From the NCBI GenBank assembly GCA_902478545.1, contig CABSLA010000017.1:1-8551 (forward strand): a stretch of DNA of 8,551 nt, in the 5' to 3' direction. This document shows positions 5,583 through 8,551 of the stretch, piece by piece. The first letter of the stretch is position 1. Each line of letters begins with the position of its first letter. The translations under genes were made by a program, and so were the position numbers. A model generated the notes under the pieces. It was not told the origin of the DNA and did not search any database. It saw nothing but the letters and a program-made list of their open reading frames with translations. Origin of the DNA: an uncultured Collinsella sp. Lineage in GTDB: Bacteria > Actinomycetota > Coriobacteriia > Coriobacteriales > Coriobacteriaceae.

Positions 5583-8333
5583 ATGTCTGACAAGCGCCGC
5601 ACCTTTGCCGTTATCGACGGCAACTCGCTCATGCACCGCGCCTTCCACGCCGTGCCGCCGACCATGAACGCGCCGGACGGTCGCCCCACCAACGCGATCT
5701 TTGGCTTTCTGAATATGTTCCTCAAGATGATTGATGCCTTTAACCCCGACGGTGTGGTCGTGGCGTTTGACAAGGGCAAGCCGCGCGTGCGCATGGAGAT
5801 GCTGCCGCAGTATAAGGCGCAGCGCCCGCCCATGGACCCCGATCTGCACGCGCAGTTTCCGATGATTAAGGAGCTGCTCACCGCGCTCAACGTGCCGATT
5901 CTGCAGTCCGAGGGCTGGGAAGGCGACGATATCCTGGGAACCATGGCGCGCCTGGGCGAGGAGGCCGGCTGCGACATGCTGCTGGTGACCGGCGACCGCG
6001 ACATGTATCAACTCGTGACCGAGCACGTCAACGTGGTATCGACTCGCAAAGGCCTTTCCGACGTGGCGATTATGACGCCCGAGAGCGTGGATGACCTGTA
6101 TCACGGCATTACGCCGGCGCTCGTGCCCGATTTTTACGGTCTGAAGGGCGACACGTCCGATAACATCCCCGGCGTGCCGGGCATCGGCCCCAAAAAGGCG
6201 AGCGCGCTCATTGCGCAGTACGGTAGCCTGGACGAGGTTATCGCACACGCCGACGAGGTCAAGGGCAAGATGGGCGAGAACCTGCGTGCACACATCGACG
6301 ATGCCCTGCTGAGCCGCAAGGTCGCAACCATTCGCACCGATGCACCTGTCGAGCTCGACTTTGACGAAACGTCCTTCCCGGCGTTTTCTGCCGATGAGGT
6401 GTCCGCAGCACTGGGTACGCTTGGTATCACTGCCATGCAGAACCGTTTCTTGGCGCTGATCGGTGACGAGGGTGGCGCTGCTGCCGCTGCTAGCACGTTT
6501 GAGATTCCCGCCGTTATGCGCGCTGCCGCCGGCGATGCTGGGGCACTTGCTGCCGTTGCGTCCGAGGTTTCGCGTGCGATCGAGGCAGGCGAGTGGATTG
6601 CCGCCGTGGTGGACGATGACAAGGAGGAGGGCGCGCTTTTTGGCTTGACACGCACGCTGTGGCTGACGACGTCCAAGGGGCTGCTTGCGCTTGAGGAGGG
6701 CGACGGAGGTACCACTGCTGTGGTCGATGGTTTCAACTTCGCCCACGGCGTGATTGCCGGCGTGCTTGCGCGCCTGTTTATGGAGGGCCGCATGGCGAGC
6801 CCGGATATGAAAGCGCTGCTGCATGAGCTTTCGCCCATCGATTCTTCGGAGCCCGAGCTCATGGATCCGCTGGCAGTCGACTCCACGCGCATCTTCGACA
6901 CCGTGGTCGCCGCCTACCTGTTGGATTCCGACCGCTCCGAGTTTGACGAGGCGTATCTGGCCGATACTTATCTGCAGATGGCGCTGCCTGCGGCGCGCGG
7001 TGCAGAGGGTGCCGGCGAGGACGCTCCTGCGCCTGCCGCCCGTACTGCGGCTCTGGCGCTGGCGCTGGTCGCACCGTTGCGCGACCGCATGGCCCGCGAG
7101 AACGCCGTCAACGTGTTCGATGGCATCGAGATGCCACTCGTGCCGGTGCTTGCCAAGATGGAGCGCGCGGGCATGCTCGTGGACCCCGACCGTCTGCATA
7201 GTCTGTCCGAGGGGCTTGCTACCCAGATTGCCGAGGTCGAGCGAAACATTCGAGACCTGGCGGGTGACGAGACCTTTAACATCGGCAGCCCCATGCAGCT
7301 CTCGCATGTGCTGTTTGACGTTATGGGGCTTCCGACCAAGGGCCTCAAGAAGACCAAGCGCGGCTACTATTCGACCAACGCCAAGGTGCTGAGCGACCTT
7401 GCCCGTGACCACGAGATCGTGCGTCTGATCTTGGATTGGCGTGAGAAGTCCAAGATCAAGTCCACTTACCTGGATACGCTGGGCCCGCTGCGTCGTGGCG
7501 ATGGCCGCGTGCACACCACCTACAACCAGACCATCACGGCGACGGGCCGCCTGTCCTCGAGCGACCCGAACCTACAGAACATCCCGACGCGCTCTGAGCT
7601 TGGTCGTACCGTCAAGACGGCGTTTTCGGCGGGCGAGGGCAGCGTCTTTTTGGCGGTGGACTACTCGCAGATCGAGTTGCGCCTACTCGCGCATCTTTCG
7701 GGTGATGAACATCTGGTACGTGCCTTTAACGAGGGTGAGGACTTCCATGCCGAGACGGCCGCACGCGTGTTTGGCGTTCCCGTGTCCGAGGTAACGCTCG
7801 ACCTGCGCAGCCGCGCCAAGGCCGTGAACTTTGGCATCGTGTACGGTCAGCAGGCGTACGGCCTGTCGCAGTCGCTGCACATCTCGATGGCCGAGGCGCG
7901 CGACATGATCGACCGCTACTACGAGGCCTACCCGGGCGTGCGCACGTTCCTCGACAACGTGGTGGCGCGCGCCAAGCAGACGGGCTACGCCGAGACCATG
8001 TATGGGCGTCGCCGCCACATTCCCGAGCTCAAGGCCAAAAACCCGCAGCTCCGCGGCTTCGGCGAGCGCACGGCCATGAACCACCCCATGCAGGGCACCG
8101 CCGCCGACATCATCAAGATCGCCATGGCCCGCGTAAGCCGCCGCCTGGAAGAGGAAGGCTTTGCCGCCCACATGATCCTGCAGGTACACGACGAACTGGA
8201 CTTTGAGTGCCCCATCGACGAAGTCGAGCGCCTAACCACCATGGTCCGCGACGTCATGGAGCACGTAGTAGACCTCCGCGTACCGTTGATCGCCGAAGCC
8301 AGCACCGGCATAACCTGGGCTGACGCTAAATAG
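5583..8333 (+). CDS. polA: DNA polymerase I
   Basis: PolA fills gaps and removes RNA primers in replication and repair. The 916-residue protein has three regions. The 5' nuclease (about 1-300) carries acidic metal ligands in VIDGNS (Asp12), EGDDI (Asp115, Asp116), TGDRD (Asp138, Asp140) and GDTSDNIPG (Asp190, Asp193), then a helix-hairpin-helix around 196-212. The middle region (about 300-530) sits where the 3'-5' exonuclease lies in E. coli but lacks its DxE, NxxxD and YxxxD acids and is alanine-rich, so proofreading is probably absent, as in Taq and Bacillus PolA. The polymerase (about 535-916) keeps FNIGSP (565-570), TGRLSS (654-659), motif A VDYSQIELR (Asp693), motif B RAKAVNFGIVYG (Lys746, Phe750) and motif C QVHDEL (Asp870, Glu871). 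Phe750 sits at the position that makes PolA enzymes discriminate against dideoxynucleotides. The ATG at 5583 has GCGAGGT upstream; a GTG at 5544 lacks one. A strong hairpin follows the stop, suggesting a single-gene unit. Confidence 0.98.
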   Translation: MSDKRRTFAVIDGNSLMHRAFHAVPPTMNAPDGRPTNAIFGFLNMFLKMIDAFNPDGVVVAFDKGKPRVRMEMLPQYKAQRPPMDPDLHAQFPMIKELLTALNVPILQSEGWEGDDILGTMARLGEEAGCDMLLVTGDRDMYQLVTEHVNVVSTRKGLSDVAIMTPESVDDLYHGITPALVPDFYGLKGDTSDNIPGVPGIGPKKASALIAQYGSLDEVIAHADEVKGKMGENLRAHIDDALLSRKVATIRTDAPVELDFDETSFPAFSADEVSAALGTLGITAMQNRFLALIGDEGGAAAAASTFEIPAVMRAAAGDAGALAAVASEVSRAIEAGEWIAAVVDDDKEEGALFGLTRTLWLTTSKGLLALEEGDGGTTAVVDGFNFAHGVIAGVLARLFMEGRMASPDMKALLHELSPIDSSEPELMDPLAVDSTRIFDTVVAAYLLDSDRSEFDEAYLADTYLQMALPAARGAEGAGEDAPAPAARTAALALALVAPLRDRMARENAVNVFDGIEMPLVPVLAKMERAGMLVDPDRLHSLSEGLATQIAEVERNIRDLAGDETFNIGSPMQLSHVLFDVMGLPTKGLKKTKRGYYSTNAKVLSDLARDHEIVRLILDWREKSKIKSTYLDTLGPLRRGDGRVHTTYNQTITATGRLSSSDPNLQNIPTRSELGRTVKTAFSAGEGSVFLAVDYSQIELRLLAHLSGDEHLVRAFNEGEDFHAETAARVFGVPVSEVTLDLRSRAKAVNFGIVYGQQAYGLSQSLHISMAEARDMIDRYYEAYPGVRTFLDNVVARAKQTGYAETMYGRRRHIPELKAKNPQLRGFGERTAMNHPMQGTAADIIKIAMARVSRRLEEEGFAAHMILQVHDELDFECPIDEVERLTTMVRDVMEHVVDLRVPLIAEASTGITWADAK

Positions 8334-8368
8334 GGAAGCGCTCACAATTCCAAAGTAACCAAAAGCAG

Positions 8369-8400
8369 AAGGGGGCTCCTTGCCAACAAGGAGCCCCCTT
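8369..8400 (+). terminator. Hairpin terminator after polA
   Basis: A perfect 14-bp stem is formed by 8369-8382 and 8387-8400 around a CCAA loop, 35 bases after the polA stop codon. The stem core is GGGGGCTCCTTG. On the plus strand the 3' arm ends CTT and is followed by CATT, so the T tract is short; on the minus strand it is followed by CTGCTTTTGG. It may work in both directions. Confidence 0.8.
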
Positions 8401-8402
8401 CA

Positions 8403-8551
8403 TTCCAAAAAAGTCAGCCAAAGTATCTAGGCGCCAAGACGCCATCCAGGCGGCAAGCAAGTCACCGCAGGACCTGGCCGGGCGAGGCGGGTAAGTTTTT
8501 CGTAGATTCCGCACGAGCCGGAAAGCACTTAATGTGCTTTCCGAGCGAGCC
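8403..8551. other. Non-coding end region with a perfect hairpin
   Basis: No gene is convincing in these 149 bases. A 10-bp perfect stem, 8519-8528 with 8534-8543 (CGGAAAGCAC and its complement), closes a 5-base TTAAT loop. Related bits recur around it: GCACGAGCC at 8511-8519 and GAGCGAGCC at 8543-8551. A TTTTT tract lies at 8496-8500. A weaker CGCC/GGCG hairpin lies at 8440-8452. The hairpin could be a terminator for a minus-strand gene beyond the window, the leader of a plus-strand gene beyond the window, or a dispersed repeat; the edge prevents a decision. Confidence 0.45.

Noticed and set aside
5417..6004. Longer M18 peptidase starts, including ATG 5466
   Set aside because: The frame runs back into polA; ATG 5466 overlaps the probable -10 box and lacks a ribosome binding site, while ATG 5416 has AAAGGAG.
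5484..7514. A 676-codon open frame on the minus strand opposite polA
   Set aside because: It lies wholly antisense to a certain polA gene; its translation is rich in His, Arg, Val and Gln with no domain, as expected when GC-biased codons are read backwards. It also has no supported start.
8334..8352. Sequence AGCGCTCACAATTCC, identical to half of the ideal lac operator
   Set aside because: The left half shows no symmetry, it sits between the polA stop and its terminator, and no LacI-type gene is nearby; coincidence is the simplest explanation.
8326..8514. A 62-codon minus-strand frame after polA
   Set aside because: It reads through both arms of the polA terminator hairpin and into the polA stop, has no ribosome binding site and shows no motif.

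Overview
The window reads as a stretch of chromosome from a high-GC Gram-positive bacterium, most likely a member of the Coriobacteriia such as Collinsella. That assignment is an inference from overall GC richness, codon use, the short (about 444-residue) form of ThiC and general gene style; no rRNA or other lineage marker is present. All recognised genes are housekeeping or vitamin-metabolism genes. I see no mobile element, CRISPR array, tRNA or rRNA.

Layout, left to right. Positions 42-2388 on the minus strand hold two thiamine pyrimidine genes: thiC (1054-2388) first in the direction of transcription, then thiD (42-872). thiC makes HMP-P from AIR and ThiD phosphorylates it to HMP-PP. A textbook TPP riboswitch (about 2393-2487, minus) sits in front of thiC and contains its Shine-Dalgarno sequence. 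thiC and thiD are 181 bases apart, and the gap holds a GC-rich dyad and a perfect TATAAT for thiD. Divergent from thiC is a small single-pass membrane protein of unknown function (2560-3081, plus). It runs convergently into yaaA (3105-3914, minus), a DUF328/peroxide-stress family gene. Upstream of yaaA on the same strand is an M18 family metallo-aminopeptidase (4019-5416, minus), separated from yaaA by a long, almost perfect 19-base inverted repeat followed by a T run. Divergent from the peptidase is polA (5583-8333, plus), a 916-residue DNA polymerase I with an intact 5' nuclease and polymerase but a degenerate proofreading domain. A strong 14-bp hairpin follows polA, and the last 150 bases are non-coding with another perfect hairpin at the edge.

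The coding content is ordinary. The parts worth a second look are in the intergenic spaces: overlapping divergent promoters at the thiC riboswitch, the terminator-like palindrome placed directly before the yaaA ribosome binding site, the dyad over the thiD promoter spacer, a perfect 10-bp inverted repeat that brackets the probable -10 box of the M18 peptidase, and the unknown membrane protein. I found no convincing evidence of a new multi-gene system.
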